From positions 1 through 18,745 of the forward strand of contig DAOWFD010000091.1 of assembly GCA_030638185.1 (NCBI GenBank): a stretch of 18,745 nt of DNA. The letters run 5' to 3'. Origin of the DNA: Candidatus Aegiribacteria sp. GTDB taxonomy: Bacteria; Fermentibacterota; Fermentibacteria; Fermentibacterales; JCC-6. Every line of letters begins with the position of its first letter. Within the stretch, counting starts at the first letter, position 1. A program made the position numbers and the translations under genes. Below the pieces are notes generated by a model, which made no database searches, had not been told where the DNA came from, and saw only the letters and a list, made by a program, of their open reading frames with translations. Below, piece after piece: positions 7,037 to 13,829 of this stretch.

Positions 7037-7453
7037 TTGCTTGAGGCACAACTTAGAAGGGATACAAGACAGAAAAGGGTGATACTCCAATTAGTTGAGC
7101 AGCTGGGGTGTCATCCAACCGCAGTTCAGATTTACAGCGCTGTAAGAAAGGTACTGCCCAGGACAAGCCTCAGTACGGTTTACAGGAATCTGGGAATACT
7201 CGTAGATCAGGGAAAAATCAAAGCTGTCAAGGGTGTCGGCAAGGAAATCCATTACGACCATAACATAGAGGAACATAACCATATTAAATGCACGGTCTGT
7301 GGCCGGGTTTGTGATGTGAATATAAATCCGGTGGATATTGATACACTGAATCCCGAACAGGTTTCAAATTTTATTATAATAGAAATACGTATGAATATTG
7401 TAGGAATATGTCCTGAATGTGCTGAACAATTGGAAAAGGAGAAGTTACAATGA
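7037..7453 (+). CDS. perR: PerR-type peroxide-sensing Fur-family repressor
   Basis: The 138-aa protein uses a TTG start five bases after AGGAG. An N-terminal winged helix (about 10-70; TSLSTVYRNLGILVDQG) is followed by the metal-binding dimerisation domain. Every metal ligand of Bacillus subtilis PerR is matched at a constant offset of 11: H26, D74, H80, H82 and D93 correspond to H37, D85, H91, H93 and D104. The structural zinc cysteines C85, C88, C125 and C128 correspond to C96, C99, C136 and C139. The Asp at position 93 (Fur has Glu there) is the PerR hallmark: iron-loaded PerR is inactivated by H2O2-driven histidine oxidation. The gene heads the defence operon and overlaps rubrerythrin by ATGA. 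The operator over its -10 predicts autoregulation and peroxide induction of the whole operon. Confidence 0.93.
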   Translation: MLEAQLRRDTRQKRVILQLVEQLGCHPTAVQIYSAVRKVLPRTSLSTVYRNLGILVDQGKIKAVKGVGKEIHYDHNIEEHNHIKCTVCGRVCDVNINPVDIDTLNPEQVSNFIIIEIRMNIVGICPECAEQLEKEKLQ

Positions 7454-8022
7454 GTATTAAAGGAACGAGAACAGAGAAGAACATCCTGAAGGCATTTGCA
7501 GGGGAATCACAGGCAAGGAACAGGTACACCTATTTCGCTTCTAGGGCTAAAAAGGACGGTTATGTACAGATTGCGAAAATCTTCGAGGAAACCGCGAATC
7601 AGGAGAAAGAACACGCTAAGCGTCTTTTCAAACTCCTTGAAGGCGGAGAGGTTGAGATAACCGATTCTTATCCTGCGGGCAAGATAGGTTCAACGGATGA
7701 GAATCTTAAGGCTGCGGCATCAGGCGAGAATCACGAACATACGGTTATGTATCCTGGATTCGCTGAGATAGCACGCTCCGAAGGATTCGATGTCATAGCT
7801 GTTATCTTTGAATCCATCGCTGTTGCCGAGAAGCAGCACGAGAAAAGGTACCTCGACCTGCTGAAGAATATCAACGACGGTAAAGTTTTCATTAAGGATA
7901 ATATTGTCATCTGGCGATGTCAGAACTGCGGATACCTGCATGAAGGCAGGAAAGCACCCAACCTCTGTCCCGCCTGCGCACACCCTCAGGCACATTTTGA
8001 ACTTCTCGGAGAGAATTGGTAG
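7450..8022 (+). CDS. rbr: Rubrerythrin (NADH-dependent peroxidase component)
   Basis: This 190-aa protein has the normal rubrerythrin length and domain order. A ferritin-like four-helix diiron domain covers 1-145, with E19 in FAGESQARNRY, E52 and H55 in NQEKEH, E93, and E127 with H130 in VAEKQHEKRY. A C-terminal rubredoxin domain follows (C157, C160, C173, C176 in WRCQNCGY and CPACAHP). Rubrerythrin reduces H2O2 to water in the cytoplasm of anaerobes, taking electrons through rubredoxin. Its start overlaps the perR stop (ATGA), giving translational coupling. Hrb at the operon's end is a plausible electron donor. Confidence 0.96.
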   Translation: MSIKGTRTEKNILKAFAGESQARNRYTYFASRAKKDGYVQIAKIFEETANQEKEHAKRLFKLLEGGEVEITDSYPAGKIGSTDENLKAAASGENHEHTVMYPGFAEIARSEGFDVIAVIFESIAVAEKQHEKRYLDLLKNINDGKVFIKDNIVIWRCQNCGYLHEGRKAPNLCPACAHPQAHFELLGENW

Positions 8023-8030
8023 GTGAAAAA

Positions 8031-8087
8031 ATGAGGGAATTCAAATCAACTGAGGTATTTTTTAATGGGATTGATAGGAGTTGTTGA
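8031..8087 (+). other. Possible 18-codon open frame between rubrerythrin and desulfoferrodoxin
   Basis: An ATG at 8031, five bases after AGGTG, opens a frame reading MREFKSTEVFFNGIDRSC that ends at TGA 8085-8087, one base before the desulfoferrodoxin ATG. It may be a coupling leader peptide or chance. No homologue is recognised. Confidence 0.2.
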
Positions 8088-8088
8088 A

Positions 8089-8466
8089 ATGACTGAACGA
8101 ATGGAAATATACAAATGTGAGATATGCGGAAACATTGTTGAGATGACCCACGGTGGAGCCGGAGAACTTGTCTGCTGTGGGCAGCCGATGGTTAAAATGG
8201 AAGAACAGACTGCAGATATGGCAACCGAGAAGCATGTGCCTGTTATAGAGAGGATCGATGGAGGCTACAGGGTTACTGTGGGCTCAACTCTGCATCCCAT
8301 GATCGATAATCATTACATAGAATGGATCGAGCTTATCTCGGGAGACAGTATCTACAGAGAGTATCTAAAACCTGGGATGGACCCGATAGCTGAATTCAAG
8401 ACCGGCGAACTTGGCTCCGTATCCGCAAGGGAATACTGCAGCATTCATGGTCTCTGGAAGGGATAA
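8089..8466 (+). CDS. dfx: Desulfoferrodoxin (2Fe superoxide reductase)
   Basis: The ATG at 8089 has AGGAG eight bases upstream. An earlier ATG at 8065 is rejected because with 8089 the ligand numbering equals the canonical Desulfovibrio protein. C10, C13, C29 and C30 bind the desulforedoxin-type Fe(SCys)4 centre I. E47, K48, H49, H69, H75, C117 and H120 form the catalytic Fe(His4Cys) centre II. The 125-aa length is normal. The enzyme reduces superoxide to H2O2 without releasing O2, so its product is the substrate of the neighbouring rubrerythrin. Electrons normally come from rubredoxin. It lies inside the PerR operon, 66 bp after rubrerythrin and two bases before the ferritin fragment. Confidence 0.95.
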   Translation: MTERMEIYKCEICGNIVEMTHGGAGELVCCGQPMVKMEEQTADMATEKHVPVIERIDGGYRVTVGSTLHPMIDNHYIEWIELISGDSIYREYLKPGMDPIAEFKTGELGSVSAREYCSIHGLWKG

Positions 8467-8468
8467 AA

Positions 8469-8741
8469 ATGCTTAGCGAAAAAATACAGAATGCTATCAA
8501 CCGCCAGATCAACGCCGAACTGTATTCTTCATACCTGTATGTGGCAATGGCGATGTATTTCGAATCGGTTGATATGAGCGGTGCGGCGAAGTGGATGAAC
8601 TCGCAGGCGCAGGAGGAACTGTCCGTTGGAGAAGTTGTCAGAAAATTGAGGTTGATAGGTGATTCGGGCGGCGGCAGGTTCATGATAGACAATGAAATCG
8701 GACAAAGGGTATTCAGTCCCGCTACCAACAGCGGAGAGTAG
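8469..8741 (+). CDS. Truncated ferritin (N-terminal half only)
   Basis: Residues 1-51 of this 90-aa product are a clear match to bacterial ferritin helices A and B (MLSEKIQNAINRQINAELYS, then MAMYFESV and WMNSQAQEEL), with E17 and E50 of the ferroxidase site. After QAQEEL the expected His53 is replaced by Val. The tail (SVGEVVRKLRLIGDSGGGRFM) only vaguely recalls the ferritin B-C region, and the frame stops at about half the usual 165-170 residues. Helices C and D and their ligands are absent, and I saw no continuation in the other frames. It is probably the remnant of an internal deletion, though a short two-helix protein that oligomerises cannot be excluded. It starts two bases after dfx, and its stop codon overlaps the ribosome-binding site of the next gene. 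Confidence 0.7.
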   Translation: MLSEKIQNAINRQINAELYSSYLYVAMAMYFESVDMSGAAKWMNSQAQEELSVGEVVRKLRLIGDSGGGRFMIDNEIGQRVFSPATNSGE

Positions 8742-8751
8742 GAGTAACGAA

Positions 8752-9252
8752 ATGGGAGACCAGTTCAATGCCGAAGAAGTACTTAAAATGGCTGAACAGA
8801 TCGAAAGAAACGGACAGGAATTCTACAGGAACGCTTCAAACGTTATAGATGATTTTGAGGTTTCAAAGCTCCTTTCTGATCTTGCTGAATGGGAAAAGGG
8901 ACATGAAGCCCTCTTTGCATCCATGAGAATGGAACTCACTGAAGAAGAAAAAACACAGACCGCCATAGATCCGTACTGCGAAGCTGCATTGTACCTTAAA
9001 GCCATGGCCGATAATCATGTTTTCAAGCAGGAGACGGGTGAATCGCTGGCTAAGTTTGAAGAGGATAAGAATACCGAAAAGATAATTGATCTTGCCATTC
9101 AGTTTGAGAAAGATTCTCTTCTTTTCTTTCTCGGACTTGAACGGATGGTCTCCCATAGGCTGGGCAAGGAAAAAGTTTACGGAATAATCGATGAGGAAAT
9201 CGGCCATATCGCATACCTCGAGAAACAGAGAAACAGGCTGAATTCCAGATAG
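8752..9252 (+). CDS. Ferritin-like/rubrerythrin-fold diiron protein without rubredoxin domain
   Basis: The chosen ATG (8752) lies seven bases after AGGAG. A start at 8692 would run far into the ferritin fragment and adds no recognisable sequence. The 166-aa protein keeps the carboxylate/histidine pattern of a four-helix diiron bundle: E23 in NGQEFYR, E48-H51-E52 in WEKGHE, E119 in QFEKDS, and E148/E149 with H152 in DEEIGH. It lacks cysteine pairs for a rubredoxin domain. Proteins of this type often sit beside rubrerythrin and desulfoferrodoxin in anaerobes and probably handle peroxide or iron. The exact substrate is unknown. Confidence 0.85.
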   Translation: MGDQFNAEEVLKMAEQIERNGQEFYRNASNVIDDFEVSKLLSDLAEWEKGHEALFASMRMELTEEEKTQTAIDPYCEAALYLKAMADNHVFKQETGESLAKFEEDKNTEKIIDLAIQFEKDSLLFFLGLERMVSHRLGKEKVYGIIDEEIGHIAYLEKQRNRLNSR

Positions 9253-9283
9253 AAGCAGTTTAGACAATTCTTAAGGAGAACGG

Positions 9284-10498
9284 ATGGATGTGTTCAAAGC
9301 TGTCAGGCTGACTGAGAATGTATACTGGGTTGGAGTAATTGACTGGGCCATACGTGATTTCCACGGATACAGCACGGAGAGAGGCACGACCTACAATGCA
9401 TATCTTATTCTTTCAGAGAAGATCACGCTGATAGATACGGTGAAGAAACCATTTTTCAAAGAGATGATGTCGAGGATATCTTCAGTAATAGATCCCTCAA
9501 GAATAGAAATAATCGTAAGCAACCATTCCGAACTTGATCATACCGGATCGCTCCCTCAAACGATATCCGCAGTCAAGCCTGATAAATTATACGCTTCACC
9601 TATGGGTTCAAAGGCACTTTCCGCCCACTTTCACTGGGAAGAAGATCCGATAGAGGTGGTGAAGACCGGCGACAGTATAGACCTAGGAAACATGAGAATT
9701 GAATTCATAGAAACACGCATGCTGCACTGGCCTGACAGTATGGTAACCTACCTGCCTGAGGAGAAAATCCTTTTCAGTCAGGATGGTTTCGGAATGCATC
9801 TTGCGTCTACAGAAAGATTCGATGATGAACTCCCGCTGAACATTCTTGAAGAGGCAGCCAGGAAATACTACGCGAACATCCTCATGCCGTTCTCTCCCCT
9901 GGTGACTTCTCTTCTTGGAAACCTTGAAAAGATGAAGCTTGAAATAAATCTTCTATGTCCGGACCATGGCCCGGTGTGGAGGAGCAAAATCGATTGGATT
10001 CTTGGCAAATGGGGCTCCTGGGCTGAAAGAAAACCCCGACCGAAGGCCGTTGTGGTTTACGATACCATGTGGAACAGCACCCGCGCGATGGCCAATGCCA
10101 TTATGGAAGGACTTACCCGGGAAGGCATCAGCAGCAAATTGATGCCCCTGAGGGCTTCTCACATAAGCGATATTGCTGCAGAAATTCTTGAAGCATCCGC
10201 ACTGATAGTAGGAAGCCCGACCATCAACGGAAGGATCTTCCCCTCCGTGGCTGAATGTATGAATTATCTGGGTGGTCTGAAACCTAGGAATCTCGTTGGC
10301 GCCGCGTTCGGCTCATACGGCTGGAGCGGCGAAGCGGTTAAAGAGTTAAACGGTCTGCTTGAGGGGATGAAAGTAGAGCTTGTTTCGGAAGGACTTCGTG
10401 CAGTTTACGTACCCGATGAAGAAGTATTTGAGAAATCAGTGAATCTGGGACAAACTGTGGGGCGGAGGATTCTTGAGATCTGTGGAGGCGCGGAATAA
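9284..10498 (+). CDS. fprA: A-type flavodiiron protein (NO/O2 reductase)
   Basis: The 404-aa protein has the two-domain FprA/ROO architecture. An N-terminal metallo-beta-lactamase-like diiron domain covers 1-250, with ligands H81, E83, D85 and H86 in NHSELDHTGS, H148 in HWPDS, D167 in FSQDGFG, and H228 in CPDHGPVWR. A C-terminal flavodoxin domain follows (VVYDTMWNSTRAMA at 257-270 binds the FMN phosphate). It reduces O2 to water or NO to N2O in the cytoplasm. An AAGGAG precedes the start, and its TAA overlaps the ATG of hrb by one base. The hrb-fprA pairing is known from Moorella thermoacetica, where Hrb is the electron donor. Confidence 0.95.
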   Translation: MDVFKAVRLTENVYWVGVIDWAIRDFHGYSTERGTTYNAYLILSEKITLIDTVKKPFFKEMMSRISSVIDPSRIEIIVSNHSELDHTGSLPQTISAVKPDKLYASPMGSKALSAHFHWEEDPIEVVKTGDSIDLGNMRIEFIETRMLHWPDSMVTYLPEEKILFSQDGFGMHLASTERFDDELPLNILEEAARKYYANILMPFSPLVTSLLGNLEKMKLEINLLCPDHGPVWRSKIDWILGKWGSWAERKPRPKAVVVYDTMWNSTRAMANAIMEGLTREGISSKLMPLRASHISDIAAEILEASALIVGSPTINGRIFPSVAECMNYLGGLKPRNLVGAAFGSYGWSGEAVKELNGLLEGMKVELVSEGLRAVYVPDEEVFEKSVNLGQTVGRRILEICGGAE

Positions 10499-11205
10499 TG
10501 GACATTACCCCTCTGTTTACTATAACCTACGGTCTGTACGTTGTGGGGTCCCGATCGGGAGATAAGATGAACGGCCAGATATCGAATACGGTATTTCAGG
10601 TAACAGCCGATCCCATAAAGGTCGCAGTCTCAATAAATAAAACTGAACTTACACATGAATTCATCAGCGAGACCGGGAAATGCTGCATCGGTGTGCTCAG
10701 CGAAAAGGCGGACATGGCTTTCATAGGCAATTTCGGATTCAAAAGCGGAAGAGATGTAGATAAATTTGCCAGTATCTCTTTCACGTTGGCTCCCTCCGGA
10801 TGCCCGATGCCTGGAGAAAACATACTGGCATACATTGACCTGGATATTTGCAAAAGTATTGACGTGGATACACATACCGTGTTTATAGGAGAGGTAACCG
10901 ACTGCGGAATCAAAGGTGAGGGAACCCCCATGTCGTACTCGTATTACAGGGAAGTGCTCCGCGGGAAAACACCCCCAACAGCTCCATCCTATAAGTCTGC
11001 GTCACTTGATTTGGAGGAAGAACCGGAACGAAGGGAAAAGAGTAGTATGAAGAAGTATGTTTGCAATATCTGTGGCTATGTTTATGACCCGGAAAAGGGT
11101 GATCCGGACGGCGGTATCAAGCCGGGGACTGCTTTCGAGGATATCCCGGATGGCTGGGTATGCCCTGTCTGCGGAGTAGGCAAGGATCAGTTCTCCGAAC
11201 AGTAA
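10498..11205 (+). CDS. hrb: High-molecular-weight rubredoxin (flavin reductase-rubredoxin fusion)
   Basis: This 235-aa protein fuses an FMN-binding flavin reductase domain (1-155; NGQISNTVFQVTADP and SISFTLAPSGCPMPGENI) to a complete rubredoxin (about 184-235; C189, C192, C222, C225 in CNICGY and CPVCGVG). A charged linker (LDLEEEPERREKSS) lies between. In Moorella, Hrb is an NAD(P)H:rubredoxin oxidoreductase that feeds FprA. Here it sits directly behind fprA with a 1-bp overlap and GGAGG in the fprA tail. It can plausibly also supply electrons to desulfoferrodoxin and rubrerythrin. It is the last gene of the operon; only 25 bp separate it from the convergent reading frame, and no clear terminator is seen there. 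Confidence 0.94.
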   Translation: MDITPLFTITYGLYVVGSRSGDKMNGQISNTVFQVTADPIKVAVSINKTELTHEFISETGKCCIGVLSEKADMAFIGNFGFKSGRDVDKFASISFTLAPSGCPMPGENILAYIDLDICKSIDVDTHTVFIGEVTDCGIKGEGTPMSYSYYREVLRGKTPPTAPSYKSASLDLEEEPERREKSSMKKYVCNICGYVYDPEKGDPDGGIKPGTAFEDIPDGWVCPVCGVGKDQFSEQ

Positions 11206-11230
11206 GCAAAAGGAGCCCGGCCCCAAACGC

Positions 11231-11416
11231 TTAGTTCATCAAGCCGAACTGTTCAGTGAAAACCGGTGGAGCAGGAATTCTCGCGTTCGTGTAATATTCA
11301 ATAAGACGTTTGGAATGGTTCAATCTTGCCGACCCGCGCCTCACATCTTCCGGCGACGGTTCGTGGATAATCTCATCTCCGTATCCGCACCGGGGGCATG
11401 CAGGGATTAGTGACAT
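11231..11416 (-). CDS. Small CxxC protein, probable 3' part of a frameshifted gene
   Basis: An ATG at 11416, five bases after AGGAG, gives 61 residues: MSLIPACPRCGYGDE, then an acidic/basic stretch and IEYYTNARIPAPP. There is one CPRC pair only, so half a zinc ribbon or a redox pair. A TTG at 11452 could extend it by 12 residues in frame. Just upstream, a signal-peptide frame (11373-11552) runs in another phase. Removing one A from the AAAA at 11443-11446 joins the two into one protein of about 106 residues. The family is not recognised. Either this is a real small gene or the tail of a damaged secreted protein; I favour the latter. Confidence 0.45.
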   Translation of the reverse strand: MSLIPACPRCGYGDEIIHEPSPEDVRRGSARLNHSKRLIEYYTNARIPAPPVFTEQFGLMN

Positions 11417-11552
11417 GAAAGCTCCTTGCTCCAATGTAATCGTTTTCTTCAATCCCGATCACAAGTTCATCCACCGAATCCACAAGGGAAGCTGTTTCGC
11501 TTGACAGGCCCGTAAGAAAAAGCAGTATTGATGGAATAAGGATAAAATTCAT
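11373..11552 (-). CDS. Signal-peptide-bearing frame, probable 5' part of the frameshifted gene
   Basis: The ATG at 11552 has a good AAGGAG and a candidate promoter of its own. The first 18 residues (MNFILIPSILLFLTGLSS) are a signal peptide, followed by an acidic stretch (SLVDSVDELVIGIEEND). The frame loses coding character after the AAAA at 11443-11446 and ends at TGA 11373 with 59 codons, while the cysteine-containing frame continues beneath it. This supports a +1 nt insertion or base-call error in one small secreted protein. Confidence 0.45.
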   Translation of the reverse strand: MNFILIPSILLFLTGLSSETASLVDSVDELVIGIEENDYIGARSFHVTNPCMPPVRIRR

Positions 11553-11593
11553 GATTTCTCCTTAACTATAACATTTTATGTAGCAATAATCTA

Positions 11594-11622
11594 TTTATAA
11601 TTGCAGTAATGCTCAAATACAA
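11594..11622 (-). promoter_or_regulatory. Candidate promoter for the small secreted cysteine protein
   Basis: Read on the minus strand, TTGTAT (11617-11622) is followed by a 17-nt spacer and TATAAA (11594-11599). The -10 is good and the -35 weak. The -35 overlaps the last codons of the xdhC-like gene. The leader to the ATG at 11552 would be about 35 nt. Confidence 0.4.
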
Positions 11623-12587
11623 GATTTTACTTTAATGAGTTGGGCTGCGATGCTAACAGCAATCTCCACGGGGGTATGGCTTCCGATTGAGATTCCTATG
11701 GGGCAGTATACGCTGTTAAGAAAATCCTCGGGAACCCCCCTCTGCATAAGTTCCGAATAGATCTTTGTTTTCTTTGAACTGCTTGCCATCATGCCGACAT
11801 ATTTCAGGTTCTTGCGGGCCAGGCTTTCAAGCACTTCAGCATCCACCCTGTGAAAAGGAGTCATAATGATCGCCCAGCTGTGACTGCCCTCGTGTATGTA
11901 ACTGTGTGCTTCACTGTAGGAAGCAGTTATCCATCTGCAGGAGGGAGGATCTTCGAAGGAATTCCTCTCCCTCTCATCGATTATCACGGGGTGAAATGAG
12001 AGCCCTTGAAGAAGGTGTACAAGTGCTTGTCCCACATGGCCACCTCCGATGACATGCACGGTGTCCCGGAACCCGAGAGGACCGGCGTATTTCCAGCTAT
12101 TCTCCCCGATCATTGAAAATTCATGTGTTTCCTGTATGGAGGAGTCTGATACGGCAAAACCGGTACTTGAAAGGTACAGAGTACCTGTTCTCCCGTTCTC
12201 AAGCATGTTGATTATCAGATCTACGGTTTCTAGCATACCTGGTTGCAGGGGAAGAATTGCAGTTGTCTGAGAACCTGAACAGATCATGCCGGAGGGAGTT
12301 CCACCTCTATCTCCTTCGATGTGAATATTCTCATCTACATGATCGTATATGACCAGTTCGGGAGAATTGGTGCCGACTTCGAGCATCTTTCGAGTTCTCT
12401 TGATCAACTGGTGTTCCATGATGCCGCCACCGACGGTTCCTCTTGTTGTGCCGGCAGCTGTAACTGCCATGGCTGCTCCGGGTCTACCGGGACCGCTTCC
12501 ATTTGTTTCAACTGTCAGCAGCAGGGCGCATGGAGTATTCGAACGGATGGCTTCTCCGATAAGTTTCCAGAGAGGAATGCTGTTCAT
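11613..12587 (-). CDS. xdhC: XdhC/CoxI-family molybdenum-cofactor insertion chaperone
   Basis: The 324-aa protein has the two XdhC domains. The N-terminal CoxI-like part shows NGSGPGRPGAAMAV and TVGGGIMEHQ (29-60). The C-terminal Rossmann part shows VHVIGGGHVGQALV (177-190), KYVGMMASSSKKTKI, and PIGISIGSHTPVEIAVSIAAQ near the end. XdhC proteins bind sulfurated molybdenum cofactor and insert it into xanthine dehydrogenase-type hydroxylases. No such hydroxylase is in this window. The start overlaps the adenosine deaminase stop by ATGA, so the two are translationally coupled, which fits purine catabolism (adenosine to inosine, then hypoxanthine oxidation). The glycine-rich YVG(L/M)xxSxxK motif is retained. 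Whether it serves xanthine dehydrogenase or another molybdo-enzyme is open. Confidence 0.85.
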   Translation of the reverse strand: MNSIPLWKLIGEAIRSNTPCALLLTVETNGSGPGRPGAAMAVTAAGTTRGTVGGGIMEHQLIKRTRKMLEVGTNSPELVIYDHVDENIHIEGDRGGTPSGMICSGSQTTAILPLQPGMLETVDLIINMLENGRTGTLYLSSTGFAVSDSSIQETHEFSMIGENSWKYAGPLGFRDTVHVIGGGHVGQALVHLLQGLSFHPVIIDERERNSFEDPPSCRWITASYSEAHSYIHEGSHSWAIIMTPFHRVDAEVLESLARKNLKYVGMMASSSKKTKIYSELMQRGVPEDFLNSVYCPIGISIGSHTPVEIAVSIAAQLIKVKSCI

Positions 12588-13804
12588 TTAACATTCTCTT
12601 CCTGAAAATACTCCCGTTCTATTTTCTCGAAATATTCCATGCATTGGCGTACATAATGCCTCTTCTCATCGTACCTTCCCGGGAAGAAACTCCTCTTGAA
12701 ACCGTAAACCAGAATATTCCTGAGGTCATACCTTGTAAGATCAAAGGTGTTTACAGCTTTATGCAGCTCCTTTGTTACAGTTGTATTGGATATGGTTCTA
12801 TTATCGGTACATATGGTTACTGACAGTTTCTTTTCCATCATCTTTCTGAACGGATGGTTTGAAAGGTCCCTGAAGGCGGGGTTTATTTGCTGATTTGAAG
12901 TAAGGCAGACTTCAATCGTTATTCTCCTGTCCGCTATGTAACTGGCCAGCATATCTACATACTTATCAGGATCCTTGATGTATGTGGATTGCACCGAGGC
13001 CGGATCAAGAAGGGTAAGCCCGTGACCAATCCTCTCGGCGTAAAGATCGGTGATCGCCTGATAAATGCTTTCCGGCCCGTACGCCTCACCTGCATGGACT
13101 GTTTTCCTGAGGAAATGTCCCTGGGCTTTCGTAAATGCTTCAAGGTGATTCAGTGCAGGCCAGCCTGCTTCTGATCCGGCAAGGTCTATTGCAACCGCAG
13201 GAAGATCCTCTTCCCACCTTGCTCTGGCAACGGCTTCCTCAAGCTCCAATGATGCCAGGGCGAACACCCTCTCCCTTTCGATGAAATTGTGCATTTCAAA
13301 GAATTTTCTATACCAGTCGGAGAATGCAGGTGTAAAGAACCTCATGGCGCAGGAGATGATTCCATAGTGAAAGGGAGGTTCAAGGCCGTCGATCACTTCC
13401 CTGCGGTTATTGAATTCTTTCTTTGCGCGGAGAAGGCCGTCATTAACCGCCCGGATGCAGTCGATAATATCCATGTCATCACTTGCGTGGAGCTGGGGAG
13501 CGAATCTGACCTCTATATACCTTACGCCCTCCTGTTGATTATCAACTGCAACTTCGTAACTGATCCGCTCAAGCTGCTCCCTGGTTCTCATGACTGCAGT
13601 GGTATAAGCGAAACCGGTGAGATATTCGTTCAGATTCCTGTATTTATCCTTGAAAACAGTCTCCCTCAGACCATCTTCAGTGTATGAGGGAAGCTCAACC
13701 CCTGATTCCCTGGCCAGTTCGATAAGTGTTGATATTCGAAGCGAACCGTCCAGATGCAGGTGAAGGTCTGTCTTGGGAAGTTTTTTAAGAAATGCGTGAT
13801 TCAT
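12584..13804 (-). CDS. add: Adenosine deaminase
   Basis: The chosen ATG (13804) has AAAGG eight bases upstream and gives a 406-aa protein starting MNHAFLKKLPKTDLHLHLDGS. An in-frame ATG at 13846 would overlap the preceding barrel gene. The metal and catalytic residues of the adenosine deaminase amidohydrolase family are visible: H15 and H17 (DLHLHLDGS), H237 and E240 (HAGEAYGP), H261 (RIGHG) and D334 in CTDNRTIS. The usual second Asp (TDD) is Asn here, as I recall from other bacterial members with TDNRxxS. CLTSN replaces the common CPTSN. It hydrolyses adenosine or deoxyadenosine to inosine and ammonia in the cytoplasm. It lies 25 bp after the barrel gene and overlaps xdhC by four bases. Confidence 0.9.
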   Translation of the reverse strand: MNHAFLKKLPKTDLHLHLDGSLRISTLIELARESGVELPSYTEDGLRETVFKDKYRNLNEYLTGFAYTTAVMRTREQLERISYEVAVDNQQEGVRYIEVRFAPQLHASDDMDIIDCIRAVNDGLLRAKKEFNNRREVIDGLEPPFHYGIISCAMRFFTPAFSDWYRKFFEMHNFIERERVFALASLELEEAVARARWEEDLPAVAIDLAGSEAGWPALNHLEAFTKAQGHFLRKTVHAGEAYGPESIYQAITDLYAERIGHGLTLLDPASVQSTYIKDPDKYVDMLASYIADRRITIEVCLTSNQQINPAFRDLSNHPFRKMMEKKLSVTICTDNRTISNTTVTKELHKAVNTFDLTRYDLRNILVYGFKRSFFPGRYDEKRHYVRQCMEYFEKIEREYFQEENVK

Positions 13805-13829
13805 CAGTAGTACCTTTCTTGAATGTTTG

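Noticed and set aside
8065..8088. Upstream ATG for desulfoferrodoxin
   Set aside because: Starting at 8089 makes all iron ligands match canonical numbering and places AGGAG eight bases upstream.
8692..8751. Upstream start for the second ferritin-like protein
   Set aside because: It would overlap the ferritin fragment by 50 bases, has no ribosome-binding site and adds a non-homologous extension. The ATG at 8752 has AGGAG at good spacing.
11197..11252. Bidirectional terminator between hrb and the convergent small gene (GAACAGT with ACTGTTC)
   Set aside because: The 7-bp arms are far apart, the interior does not pair well, and there is no T run on either side.
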